This document shows positions 1-6,738 of a stretch of 6,959 nucleotides of DNA, piece by piece. The DNA is taken from assembly GCA_031284845.1 (NCBI GenBank), contig JAITXH010000198.1, positions 1 through 6,959 of the forward strand, read 5' to 3'. The stretch is from Puniceicoccales bacterium (GTDB lineage: Bacteria > Verrucomicrobiota > Verrucomicrobiia > Opitutales > UBA953). The position numbers and the translations under genes are program-made. Each line of letters starts with the position of its first letter. Position 1 is the first letter of the stretch. Under the pieces are notes generated by a model. That model ran no database searches and was not told where the DNA came from. It was given only the letters and a program-made list of their open reading frames with translations.

Positions 1-507
1 GGACTCGTTCTTTTTGGCTCGAAGGATGAGCTTGCGCCTGAGCATCAGGCAAATATCGTTCTACCGCCAAACGTTGTTTTCAAGGGAAATAAAGCAGGTA
101 AAAGCGGCTCGGTGATTTACAACAACGGAGGCACAATTATTTTCTCAAACGGAAAGCAAATTGAGCATGTAGAAATTTTAAAAAACAGCGTCATTCATTT
201 ATGCTACGAAAAGCTCTCGGAGTATAATCAAGGTAAAGAGCTTAGATTTTTACTGCGTATTGTTTTTGAAGACGGACAAGTAGCCTACTTCACAAACGGC
301 GAAGCAATCGTAGCCCAAAAGGCGGGGACAGTATTGATGCGCCCGGGAAAAGGATATTTTTCCGCTAAAATCGAGTGTGCTGGAAAAGTGAAAGAGGCGG
401 TAGTAGATTACGGAATTCGCTCGAAGCATTTTTCTGCCGGAGTGCTGAATAAAAAAAATGATGGGAAGCCGCTTTTTTATGCATTAAAGTTTAATGATGC
501 CGACTAG
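1..507 (+). CDS. Unrecognised protein, 3' part only (5' end outside window)
   Basis: The reading frame is open from the first base to a TAG stop at 505-507, giving 168 visible residues. A GTG at 112 could act as a start, but the 37 codons before it are open and protein-like (for example VLPPNVVFKG), so I read this as the C-terminal part of a longer gene. I recognise no family. The visible part looks beta-rich, with short alternating hydrophobic and polar stretches such as GGTIIFSNGK and LRIVFEDGQVAYFTNG, many glycines, and no predicted membrane segment. It ends KFNDAD. By hand count the stretch is about 42-43% GC, against about 62% in lines sampled from mrdA and mreB, so it may have been acquired. 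It runs towards the mre operon (convergent), so it is not part of it. That it codes is fairly likely; its function is unknown. Confidence 0.6.
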   Translation, partial: GLVLFGSKDELAPEHQANIVLPPNVVFKGNKAGKSGSVIYNNGGTIIFSNGKQIEHVEILKNSVIHLCYEKLSEYNQGKELRFLLRIVFEDGQVAYFTNGEAIVAQKAGTVLMRPGKGYFSAKIECAGKVKEAVVDYGIRSKHFSAGVLNKKNDGKPLFYALKFNDAD

Positions 508-635
508 AAATTTTTCTCTTAAAAGCCGTTTCCAAGCAAGGTCATGAAGATGAACCATTTTTACTCGAAAATACGCGGCAGAATGACTCTTCTAAGGACG
601 TGTTTACAATCCTCGTGAAACACTAGTTTTTCTAT

Positions 636-650
636 GGTGCCAACGGCACC
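636..650. repeat. Perfect 6-bp hairpin, 3-base loop
   Basis: GGTGCC at 636-641 and GGCACC at 645-650 form a perfect stem around the loop AAC. On neither strand does a run of T follow directly: the plus strand continues GGGCTC, and the minus strand continues ATAGAAAAAC. It is therefore not a classical intrinsic terminator. It could be a transcript-stabilising structure or part of a repeat. Confidence 0.45.
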
Positions 651-674
651 GGGCTCTTCAGCTCAGGGCCAATG

Positions 675-818
675 TCATTGCGATAAGTGGAAGCGGCGTC
701 TCGCCGCTTTCTTCTGGGCCTTCTGAACTGCGGCGCTCCATTTCTGTAAAGTGAAATTTTGATGAAAAATGGTGTTATTTACAGCAAAAGAAAGGGTAAT
801 CTTCGCCCAGACACTCAT
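675..818 (-). CDS. Possible 47-residue small protein behind mrdA
   Basis: An ATG at 818 opens a 47-codon frame ending in TGA at 675-677. It starts six bases after the mrdA stop. The sequence in front of the ATG reads GAGAGGTGAAAAAGC, a good Shine-Dalgarno match that overlaps the end of mrdA, so translational coupling is possible. The product would start MSVWAKITLSF and end in a basic stretch (VQKAQKKAARRRF). It has no clear membrane segment and I recognise no family. It does not resemble the N-terminus of RodA, the gene often found near PBP2. Its 3' half is laid over the 691-709 hairpin, so the basic tail may only be translated repeat sequence. It could be a real small gene, a decayed operon gene or chance. 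Confidence 0.25.
   Translation of the reverse strand: MSVWAKITLSFAVNNTIFHQNFTLQKWSAAVQKAQKKAARRRFHLSQ
691..715 (+). terminator. Possible intrinsic terminator (8-bp perfect stem)
   Basis: AAGCGGCG at 691-698 pairs perfectly with CGCCGCTT at 702-709 around the loop TCT, and a pyrimidine-rich tail (TCTTCT, 710-715) follows on the plus strand. Stem strength and orientation suit a terminator for the left-edge plus-strand gene, although it lies 184 bases beyond that stop and the T tract is interrupted by C. On the minus strand the tail is CCACTTATCG, so it would be a poor terminator for mrdA. A dispersed palindromic repeat is the main alternative. Confidence 0.35.
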
Positions 819-824
819 GCTTTT

Positions 825-2912
825 TCACCTCTCGCTGAATCCCGGTTGATAACCCGTGAATGGAACGGCAGCGGGCACCTCGGGCGCTTTGATCTCTGTG
901 GAGAAATACCGCTTGCGCCACTCTAGAAGCACGGAATTGGCGATGGGGCCAGCATTGGTGCCACCGCCGAAATTGGTGTCGCCGGGCTTGCCTTCAATTA
1001 ACACTCCGATGGCGATTTGCGGATTTTCAACAGGAGCAAAAGCCAAGACCCATGCGAGATTGGCAGTGTTGTTGCTGACCTGCGCAGTCCCCGTTTTTGA
1101 TGCCACAGAAAGACCGCCCAGCCGCTGGATGCCGGAATAATTGCCATAGCCTGCGACAGAACGCCCGGTGCCGTTTGGCGGTGAAGCACAGGCGACAAGC
1201 CCGTCTATAATCGCCTGATACTGGTCGGGCGGAAGCCCTATAGGCTCGCCATGGTGATCGCGCCCGGATGAGCGGGCGGGGTCGTGGATGATGGAAATGG
1301 CGGTGCGCGTCTCGTTGCGTGCGATGGAGGCAAACATGCTCGTGAGGTGCATGAGCGTGGTTTGCATGGAGCCTTGCCCGATGGAGAAGTTGGCAGTGTC
1401 GCCAAGCGCCCAGCCTTCTCCCGTGCGCTTGCGTTTATATTCCGGCGTGGGGATGATCAGGCGCGAAGCAGGGGCTTGGGAAATTTCCAATGTGGTCGGT
1501 TGGTCAAGGCCGAAGCGCCGGGCCTCGGCAGCAAGTTTCTCAATGCCGGTATCCAAAGCGACCTGATAACAATAGACGTTGCTGCTCACTTGCAGCATCC
1601 GCACGAGGTTGACTCTCCCAAATGCGTTTCTGTCGTGTTCGATATACTTGCGGCGACCAATTTCGAAATACGCGCCGCAATCTTTGATGGTGTCAGGATT
1701 GATGACTCCGGCGCGCAATGCCGCAATGGCGGTGATGGGCTTGAAGCTGGACCCCGGTGGCAATGCGATCCGTGTGGCGCGATTGAAAAGAGAGCCGGAT
1801 TTCAAAAATTCCTTGTAGTAAGCGGTTTGCTGGATGCGCGTGGGATCAAAGCTGGGGGCATTGGCGCAAACGAGAATCTCGCCCGTTTTCACATCAAGTG
1901 CGATGACGGAGGCAAAGTAGCCCGGGAAGCGTTGTGCGAGCGCCTGTTCGGCGGTGCGTTGCAAGTTCACGTCCAGAGAAAGATAAAGGTTTTTGCCCTG
2001 GCGGGGAGGAGCACCTGTGAGTTGTTCCAGCGCATAACCGTTGGGGCGCACCGTCCAGAGCTGGTGCCCGGGGATGCCTTGCAGAATGTCTTTGTCAAAG
2101 CTGGCTTCGACTCCTGCAACGGCTTCCTGCCCGGCAAATCCTTTCAACATGTGCTGCTTTCGCGCTTCTTCAGAAAGCGCGAAAAACTCGAGGACTTCAG
2201 GGGCGGCGGCGGATAACTCCGGCATGGCGGCAAGATCGCCGCGGTCGCTGCGCACGTAGCCGAGGACGTGTGCGGCGGTGGTGCCATAAGGATAGGTGCG
2301 GATGCTCTCGCTGGCGATGCGCAGGGGGTAGTCCACGGGGACTTGCTCCATGAAGCGGGCAAGCTCGGCTTCGGTGAGGTCGCGCACGATGGTAATGGGG
2401 ATGGCACGGGTGCGGGAGAGCTTGGTGAGGTGCTGTATCACGGCTTTGGCATCCAATGTCTCCTGGCGCCCGATGACGCGGTTGACTTTGTCCAGATACT
2501 GCTGGAGGACGTTGACGGGGGCGATTTCCCTCAACTCATCGTCTCGGGCACGGGAAAGTTTTCCGTTTTCGCCGGGCACGGCGGCACGGCGGGCGGCACG
2601 CTCTTCGCGGCGCAGGCGGGTCAACTCTTCATTCATCTCGTTTTGCAGTGCCGCGACATCGGCGACGACATTGTGCGCGGGCCGGTTGCCGACGAGGAGG
2701 TGCCCGGCACGATCATAGATGTTGCCTCTGGGGGCGGGGATGATGACGAGGCGGCGGCTTTGCGTATTAGCGCTTTGTTTGTAGCCTTCTTCGTCGAGCA
2801 ACTGGAGCGTGGCCAGGCGCAATACGAGAATGAGGAAAAGGATAAAGACAAAGCCGCCGGCTAGATAGAGGCGCCACGGGACGGTGTCATTGCTGTTGGT
2901 GTCGTCCATCAT
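825..2912 (-). CDS. mrdA: Penicillin-binding protein 2 (elongasome transpeptidase)
   Basis: This class B penicillin-binding protein cross-links peptidoglycan during side-wall elongation, anchored in the inner membrane with its catalytic domain in the periplasm. The 695 residues show one N-terminal membrane segment (about 13-38), the class B dimerisation-domain signature APRGNIYDR (60-68), and a C-terminal transpeptidase domain with all three active-site motifs: SSFK (388-391, nucleophile Ser388), SSN (443-445) and KTG (606-608). At 695 residues it is longer than the usual 600-650. Part of the excess is a charged Arg/Glu/Ala-rich stretch at about 90-132 in the N-terminal domain. The ATG at 2912 overlaps the mreD stop in an ATGA arrangement, which fixes the start and implies coupled translation; a second ATG follows at once. 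In the mre operon context PBP2 is more likely than the division protein PBP3/FtsI. The usual partner, RodA, is not in the window. Confidence 0.95.
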   Translation of the reverse strand: MMDDTNSNDTVPWRLYLAGGFVFILFLILVLRLATLQLLDEEGYKQSANTQSRRLVIIPAPRGNIYDRAGHLLVGNRPAHNVVADVAALQNEMNEELTRLRREERAARRAAVPGENGKLSRARDDELREIAPVNVLQQYLDKVNRVIGRQETLDAKAVIQHLTKLSRTRAIPITIVRDLTEAELARFMEQVPVDYPLRIASESIRTYPYGTTAAHVLGYVRSDRGDLAAMPELSAAAPEVLEFFALSEEARKQHMLKGFAGQEAVAGVEASFDKDILQGIPGHQLWTVRPNGYALEQLTGAPPRQGKNLYLSLDVNLQRTAEQALAQRFPGYFASVIALDVKTGEILVCANAPSFDPTRIQQTAYYKEFLKSGSLFNRATRIALPPGSSFKPITAIAALRAGVINPDTIKDCGAYFEIGRRKYIEHDRNAFGRVNLVRMLQVSSNVYCYQVALDTGIEKLAAEARRFGLDQPTTLEISQAPASRLIIPTPEYKRKRTGEGWALGDTANFSIGQGSMQTTLMHLTSMFASIARNETRTAISIIHDPARSSGRDHHGEPIGLPPDQYQAIIDGLVACASPPNGTGRSVAGYGNYSGIQRLGGLSVASKTGTAQVSNNTANLAWVLAFAPVENPQIAIGVLIEGKPGDTNFGGGTNAGPIANSVLLEWRKRYFSTEIKAPEVPAAVPFTGYQPGFSER

Positions 2913-3457
2913 GACTCAAGCGCTTCCTTGCGCGGGTCGGTGTATAAATCTTTTCCGAAAAGGGCAAAAAGTGAAATTTGGAAAGACTCGAACCAGAATC
3001 CGAACAGAATAATAAATGCGGAAGAGACAAGCATGCCGGCGAACACGCCTTGCAGGATATCCAGCACGGGCATCGGCGCTGCCACGTAGAACGTATAAGT
3101 CCAGGCGAATGCGCCCCATGCGAGAATGTTGACGGCGGAGATAATCGCGAGCCATTCGAGGGAGGAAAGCGTGCGGAGCTTTTCCTGAAAGCCGTATAAT
3201 GCGAGAAGGACAGGCAGGAGGACGGTGGCGGAAAAGCCAAACGGCCCGGTGCGCAGAGCGTCGGCGCAAAATGTGCCGAAGAGCACGACGGGGATCGCGA
3301 GGCGCAATGGGAAGAAGCGCGCCGGCACGAGCAGCAGGGCGGCGTCGGTGTAGAGCAGGATACCGAACCGTGAGGACAGGGGTTGCGCAAGGCTGTTGAG
3401 CAACACCCAGAGCAGGGCAGCTGGAAATGCGGGCAACCATTTTAACGCGGCCATCAT
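2909..3457 (-). CDS. mreD: Rod-shape-determining membrane protein MreD
   Basis: This is a small integral membrane protein of the elongasome that links MreC, the MreB filament and the peptidoglycan synthases. Its 182 residues are mostly hydrophobic, with about five to six membrane segments (roughly 10-25, 33-50, 53-70, 75-92, 100-130 and 135-160) and a short charged tail (TDPRKEALES). MreD is poorly conserved in sequence, so the call rests on size, the membrane-helix pattern and its place between mreC and mrdA. Size fits the family (about 160-180). Two ATG codons stand in tandem at 3457 and 3454; I took the first. It starts six bases after the mreC stop, and its TGA overlaps the mrdA ATG. No strong Shine-Dalgarno sequence precedes it (the nearest purines are GGAATAAG), so reinitiation after mreC is likely. 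Confidence 0.85.
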   Translation of the reverse strand: MMAALKWLPAFPAALLWVLLNSLAQPLSSRFGILLYTDAALLLVPARFFPLRLAIPVVLFGTFCADALRTGPFGFSATVLLPVLLALYGFQEKLRTLSSLEWLAIISAVNILAWGAFAWTYTFYVAAPMPVLDILQGVFAGMLVSSAFIILFGFWFESFQISLFALFGKDLYTDPRKEALES

Positions 3458-3463
3458 GCGGGC

Positions 3464-4324
3464 TTATTCCAGCAGCGTGGGGCCGGGTTTGAGCGGGATG
3501 AGAATGGCGACCTCCTCCAGCGAGGTAAGTTGGGTGTGCAGGCGCACGCGCCCTTCAAAGAACATCCCGTCGGATGTGGCTGAAAGCTCTCCCACGACAA
3601 TCCCGATAAGCAGACCGCCCGGGAAAACACCGCCTGCGCCGGACGTAAAAACGCTCACCTGCGCCCCTTCGCCAGGGGTATAGGTGTAGTCTGAAGGCAG
3701 ATGTGTCACCACGCCTTGAGGCAACACAAAGGGAACGTTGGGCGCACCTTGATAAATGGCGGTGCGCTCGTCGCCATCCACACTTGCCGCGATGCGGAAG
3801 TCGGGATCGGAGACCAGTTGGACCTCGCATGTCGTGGCGTGGACTTTGGCGACGCGCCCCACGACACCCGTGCCCACGACCACAGGGCTGCCAATGCGGA
3901 CGCCGTCTTCCCTGCCGCGCCGCAGGATGAGCCGTTGCCACCATGTGTTGATGTCGCGCCGCGCCACACGGGCGATAATGGACTTGTATTCCGGGCGGCT
4001 CGGCACGGCGAGGAGGCGCTCCACGCGCCGGTTGTTTTCGCGCAGGAGCCGTTGAAGCTGGTTGTTCTGGGACGTGAGATTGGCATTCACGCGCAGGAGG
4101 TCCCGGTTGAAGGTGATCATGTCATGCTTGGGCGTGCCGGCATAGACAGCCCAATAGGTCTGGATGTCCTGCAATTGCGACTGCGTGAGCACGAGCGGGG
4201 CCTGAAATTCGTAGAAGGCGTCTTTGAAAAGAGCGCGCACAAACCCCGGCGCGAGCCACCACACGACCAAGCCGAACGCGAGGTAAACAAAGGGTCTGGG
4301 ATTGATGTAGGTCGGCCGTGCCAC
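3464..4324 (-). CDS. mreC: Rod-shape-determining protein MreC
   Basis: MreC is a bitopic elongasome scaffold: a short cytoplasmic N-terminus, one membrane helix, a coiled coil and a periplasmic beta domain that binds PBP2. The 286 residues show this order: a membrane segment at about 11-28, a probable coiled coil at about 70-105 (Asn, Gln, Leu and Arg rich, with QNNQLQRLLRENN), then the beta domain. Family landmarks are INTWWQRLILRRGREDGV (125-142), VVGRV (154-158), LVSDPDFRI (170-178) and the conserved TSGAGGVFPGGLLIG (227-241). The start is a GTG at 4324, 16 bases after the mreB stop. An ATG at residue 69 would delete the membrane helix, so I rejected it. I see no Shine-Dalgarno sequence before the GTG, so initiation probably depends on translation of mreB. 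Confidence 0.92.
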   Translation of the reverse strand: MARPTYINPRPFVYLAFGLVVWWLAPGFVRALFKDAFYEFQAPLVLTQSQLQDIQTYWAVYAGTPKHDMITFNRDLLRVNANLTSQNNQLQRLLRENNRRVERLLAVPSRPEYKSIIARVARRDINTWWQRLILRRGREDGVRIGSPVVVGTGVVGRVAKVHATTCEVQLVSDPDFRIAASVDGDERTAIYQGAPNVPFVLPQGVVTHLPSDYTYTPGEGAQVSVFTSGAGGVFPGGLLIGIVVGELSATSDGMFFEGRVRLHTQLTSLEEVAILIPLKPGPTLLE

Positions 4325-4340
4325 GCAGGGAAATCCGTTT

Positions 4341-5348
4341 TTAGTGCGAATGCCAGCGTTCGTCTTCGATATAAATCCCCGTGCCGTTCACAACGGCACA
4401 CAAGGGATCGTCGCCCACGAAGACGGGGATGCCCGTGGCGTCACTGATGAGCTTGTCTATGCCACGCAGGAGCGAGCTTCCCCCGGCCAGCGCGATACCC
4501 CGGTCAACAAGGTCGGCGGCGAGTTCAGGCGGGCAACGCTCAAGCGAAGTTTTCACGGCATCTATGATGGCGTTTAAATTCTCCACAAGCGCCTCGCGCA
4601 CTTCCTGCGAGGAAATGTAAAGCGGACGCGGCAGGCCGGACATAGCGTCGCGCCCTTTGACTTCGAGCGTCAACTCCTGCACGAGCGGCACGGCAGAACC
4701 GATTTGGATTTTGATCTCCTCCGCCGTGCGTTCACCGATGATGAGGTTGTAGGCGCGTTTCACGTAGTTGGTGATGCTGGCGTCAAACTCGTCGCCGCCG
4801 ACACGGATGCTGCGCGCATAGACAATGCCGCCGATGGACAGGATGGCCACCTCGGTGGTGCCCCCGCCGATGTCCACAATCATACTCGCCGCAGGCTCGC
4901 CCACGGGCAGGCCGACGCCGAGCGCAGAGGCGATAGGCTCGGGGATGGTCTCAGCTTCGTTGGCTCCGGCGCGGTAGGCCGAGTCGAGCACGGCACGCTT
5001 CTCCACGCCCGTGATACCGTAAGGCACAGCGATCTTGACAGTGAGGTGGGTGAAAAACGATTTGCGCGCAGCTTTGTTGATGAAGTAGCGCAACATGTGC
5101 TCGCTGATTTCGAAGTCGGCGATGACGCCATCCTTCATCGGGCGTATGGCGGTGATGCTGCCCGGAGTGCGCCCGAGCATGGCCTTGGCCTCATTGCCGA
5201 CGGCGATAGGCTTGCGCGTATCGTTGTGGATGGCCACCACGCTCGGCTCCCGCATGACGATGCCCCTGTCCTTCACGTAAACGAGGGTGTTGGCCGTGCC
5301 GAGGTCTATGCCGATGGCATTGGAAAAAAATGTGGGCAAACGTTTCAT
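4341..5348 (-). CDS. mreB: Actin-like rod-shape protein MreB
   Basis: MreB is a bacterial actin that binds ATP and forms membrane-bound antiparallel filaments directing elongasome movement. I place the start at the ATG at 5348, giving 335 residues, the usual family length (about 335-347). The product has the actin-fold signatures: phosphate 1 loop GIDLGTANT (13-21), EPIASALG with the likely catalytic Glu137, phosphate 2 loop DIGGGTTEV (159-167), GGDEFD (184-189) and the adenosine motif ALAGGSSLL (286-294). The frame stays open upstream to a TTG at 5459, but those 37 extra codons do not look like MreB, overlap the uppP stop and start at a rare codon, so I excluded them. Bases before the ATG are pyrimidine-rich (TTTTTTCTCTCTT) and contain no Shine-Dalgarno sequence. 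The N-terminal residues LPTFF could act as the membrane-binding hydrophobic patch. Confidence 0.97.
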   Translation of the reverse strand: MKRLPTFFSNAIGIDLGTANTLVYVKDRGIVMREPSVVAIHNDTRKPIAVGNEAKAMLGRTPGSITAIRPMKDGVIADFEISEHMLRYFINKAARKSFFTHLTVKIAVPYGITGVEKRAVLDSAYRAGANEAETIPEPIASALGVGLPVGEPAASMIVDIGGGTTEVAILSIGGIVYARSIRVGGDEFDASITNYVKRAYNLIIGERTAEEIKIQIGSAVPLVQELTLEVKGRDAMSGLPRPLYISSQEVREALVENLNAIIDAVKTSLERCPPELAADLVDRGIALAGGSSLLRGIDKLISDATGIPVFVGDDPLCAVVNGTGIYIEDERWHSH

Positions 5349-5378
5349 TGTATTAAGAGAGAAAAAAGTGTCGTGAAG

Positions 5379-5407
5379 ATGAGGCGGAGTCAGAGAAGTA
5401 GTATCAA
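5379..5407 (-). promoter_or_regulatory. Weak candidate promoter for the mreBCD-mrdA operon
   Basis: In the 103-base uppP-mreB gap the minus strand has TTGATA (5407-5402), a 17-base spacer and CCTCAT (5384-5379). The -35 matches the sigma-70 consensus at five of six bases but the -10 at only three of six. It would start transcripts about 24 bases before the mreB ATG. The gap being much larger than the other operon gaps is the better argument for an internal promoter. I see no hairpin terminator for uppP in it, so read-through from uppP is also likely. Confidence 0.2.
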
Positions 5408-5451
5408 TGCAGAAGCCATGGTGTTTATTGGAAGATTGGAAATGAAGAAGC

Positions 5452-6738
5452 TCAGACAAGGAAGAGGAGCGTCAAAATAAAGGCAAACGCAATACGATAC
5501 CAGGCGAAGATAGCGAGGCCGCGGCGGTTTATCCAGCCGACCATCCATTTCACGGCAAAGAAAGCGGTGATGGTGGCGAGCACAAGACCAAGCGCAAGCG
5601 GGCCGATATCGAAGGCGGCAATCACGTTCTTCCCGGAGCTGATGGTCTTATAGACGCTGGCGACAGTGAGCGTGATAAGCCCGAGCAAAAAGCTGAACTC
5701 GGTGGCACGCATCGGAGAAAGCCCGACCAGATAGCCGCCGCAGATGGTAGCCATGGAGCGGCTGGTGCCGGGCCAGAGCGCAAGGCACTGGGCAAAGCCG
5801 ATGGCAAGTGCCTTGCCTGTGCTCAATTCGTGCAAATCAGGCCCTGCGGGAAGGACATTTGCTTTGGATGGCGCAGCTTTCTTGTCCCCGGAATCGGCGG
5901 CAACGGCAGCCTCTTGCCGGGCGGCGTCCGCAGCAGTCGCTTGCCTCGATATGACGGCAGCACGCACCTTTCCCCGGTGCCAGTTGTCCACCCATAGCAT
6001 GACGAGAGCGCCGACAAAAAGTGCGAAGACGACCGGTGCCACGCCGAAAAGCACGTCTTCAATAAGGCTGTGAAAGACAAAGCCGAGCACGGCGGCGGGC
6101 AGAAATGCGACAATCAGATTCCGCGCGAGACGGAAGCTGTCCGCCCTTCTGGACAGCAAGCCAAGCAACAGCCAGCTCACCCGCTTCCAGTAGGCAAATA
6201 ACACGGCGAGAATGGCACCAAACTGGATGACGATGATATAGGCATCTGCGGCATTTTTTAGCGTGAACGGCACCTCGGCATCCGGCTTCACGGGAAGCCC
6301 CTTCAAACGCTTCCACACCCGCACGGGCAACGGATCTTTGTCTTTGGTGTAAAGCCATTGCTCTTCTTTGCCCAGCGCCGGCTTGACATCGTCCAGCCCG
6401 AGCACGGCATTGGCAATAATGAGGTGCCCCGTGGACGAAACCGGGAGGTATTCGGTGACGCCCTCGACTACCCCGAGTATGGCCGCAGCCGGGTAGCCAA
6501 GATAATCGGCGGCACGCACGGTCTGCGGAGTGCCGAATGGGCTTTGCTCTGCGCCGGGAAGCTGTGGCGAGCCCGGCACGCCGAAAGACAGCGGAGGCAA
6601 GGAGCCATCCGGTGGCGGCGGGGGCGACGGGGAGACTTCCGGAGACGACGAAGGCGCCGGCGGCACCGAGGGAGCGTCGTCGGCACGCAATACCGGAACG
6701 AGAAGAAGCGTGAAAAGGACCAGAAAAAATGTTCGCAC
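5452..6738 (-). CDS. uppP: Undecaprenyl-diphosphatase UppP (BacA family), extended
   Basis: This membrane enzyme removes a phosphate from undecaprenyl diphosphate to regenerate the lipid carrier for peptidoglycan and other envelope polymers; raised levels give bacitracin resistance in other bacteria. The 428 residues carry the family motifs EGVTEYLPVSSTGH (92-105, acidic motif plus His105), QFGAILAV (172-179), FLPAAVLG (212-219) and PGTSRSMAT (323-331), in a strongly hydrophobic multi-pass protein. It is much longer than the usual 260-290. The excess lies in a signal-peptide-like N-terminus (1-19, ending VLRA), a Pro/Ser-rich linker (about 22-75), and two charged inserts between membrane segments (about 118-160 and 252-305). 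The start is a GTG at 6738. There is no Shine-Dalgarno sequence, no in-frame upstream start, and a stop at 6787-6789. Removing the extension would leave no obvious start just before the core. Confidence 0.93.
   Translation of the reverse strand: MRTFFLVLFTLLLVPVLRADDAPSVPPAPSSSPEVSPSPPPPPDGSLPPLSFGVPGSPQLPGAEQSPFGTPQTVRAADYLGYPAAAILGVVEGVTEYLPVSSTGHLIIANAVLGLDDVKPALGKEEQWLYTKDKDPLPVRVWKRLKGLPVKPDAEVPFTLKNAADAYIIVIQFGAILAVLFAYWKRVSWLLLGLLSRRADSFRLARNLIVAFLPAAVLGFVFHSLIEDVLFGVAPVVFALFVGALVMLWVDNWHRGKVRAAVISRQATAADAARQEAAVAADSGDKKAAPSKANVLPAGPDLHELSTGKALAIGFAQCLALWPGTSRSMATICGGYLVGLSPMRATEFSFLLGLITLTVASVYKTISSGKNVIAAFDIGPLALGLVLATITAFFAVKWMVGWINRRGLAIFAWYRIAFAFILTLLFLV

Larger units (their letters stand above)
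554..773. repeat. Imperfect inverted repeat bracketing about 200 bases
   Basis: ACCATTTTT at 554-562 is exactly matched in reverse complement by AAAAATGGT at 765-773. The similarity continues loosely inward: TCGAAAAT follows the left copy, and the right copy read on the minus strand continues CATCAAAAT. The interval holds both perfect hairpins. This arrangement could be the ends of a small non-autonomous element, but the exact match is only 9 bp and AT-rich, and I see no target-site duplication. A chance match is quite possible. Confidence 0.2.
508..824. other. Convergent intergenic region, AT-rich with structured core
   Basis: This 317-base stretch lies between the stop of the left-edge plus-strand gene and the stop of mrdA on the minus strand. 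It holds two perfect hairpins (636-650 and 691-709), a 9-bp inverted repeat (554-562 with 765-773), a 7-bp inverted repeat CTGTAAA/TTTACAG (744-750 with 778-784) and a 47-codon minus-strand ORF (675-818). The outer parts are AT-rich (541-600 is about 42% GC) and the core around 636-735 is GC-richer. Both flanking genes read into it, so transcription termination is the obvious role. I see no tRNA or known RNA family. Confidence 0.6.

Noticed and set aside
544..618. A 24-codon plus-strand ORF preceded by AAGG
   Set aside because: The spacing from AAGG to ATG is too short, the product is tiny and unrecognisable, and it lies in the AT-rich convergent spacer.
1284..2216. A 310-codon open plus-strand frame antisense to mrdA
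   Set aside because: It lies fully inside PBP2, whose motifs are intact. Its translation looks low in structure and unlike a known protein; long antisense frames are expected in GC-rich genes with strong codon bias.
5390..5419. A 9-codon Leu-rich leader-like ORF (MASALILLL) before mreB
   Set aside because: It is very short, has no clear ribosome-binding site and no attenuator hairpin follows, so nothing beyond chance supports it.
5349..5459. N-terminal extension of MreB from a TTG at 5459
   Set aside because: The extra 37 residues do not resemble MreB, overlap the uppP stop and lack a ribosome-binding site. The ATG at 5348 gives the normal family length.
4704..5480. A 258-codon open plus-strand frame antisense to mreB
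   Set aside because: It mirrors the conserved MreB coding sequence, is rich in Asp, Gly, His and Arg as typical of reverse-strand shadows, and has no recognisable domain.
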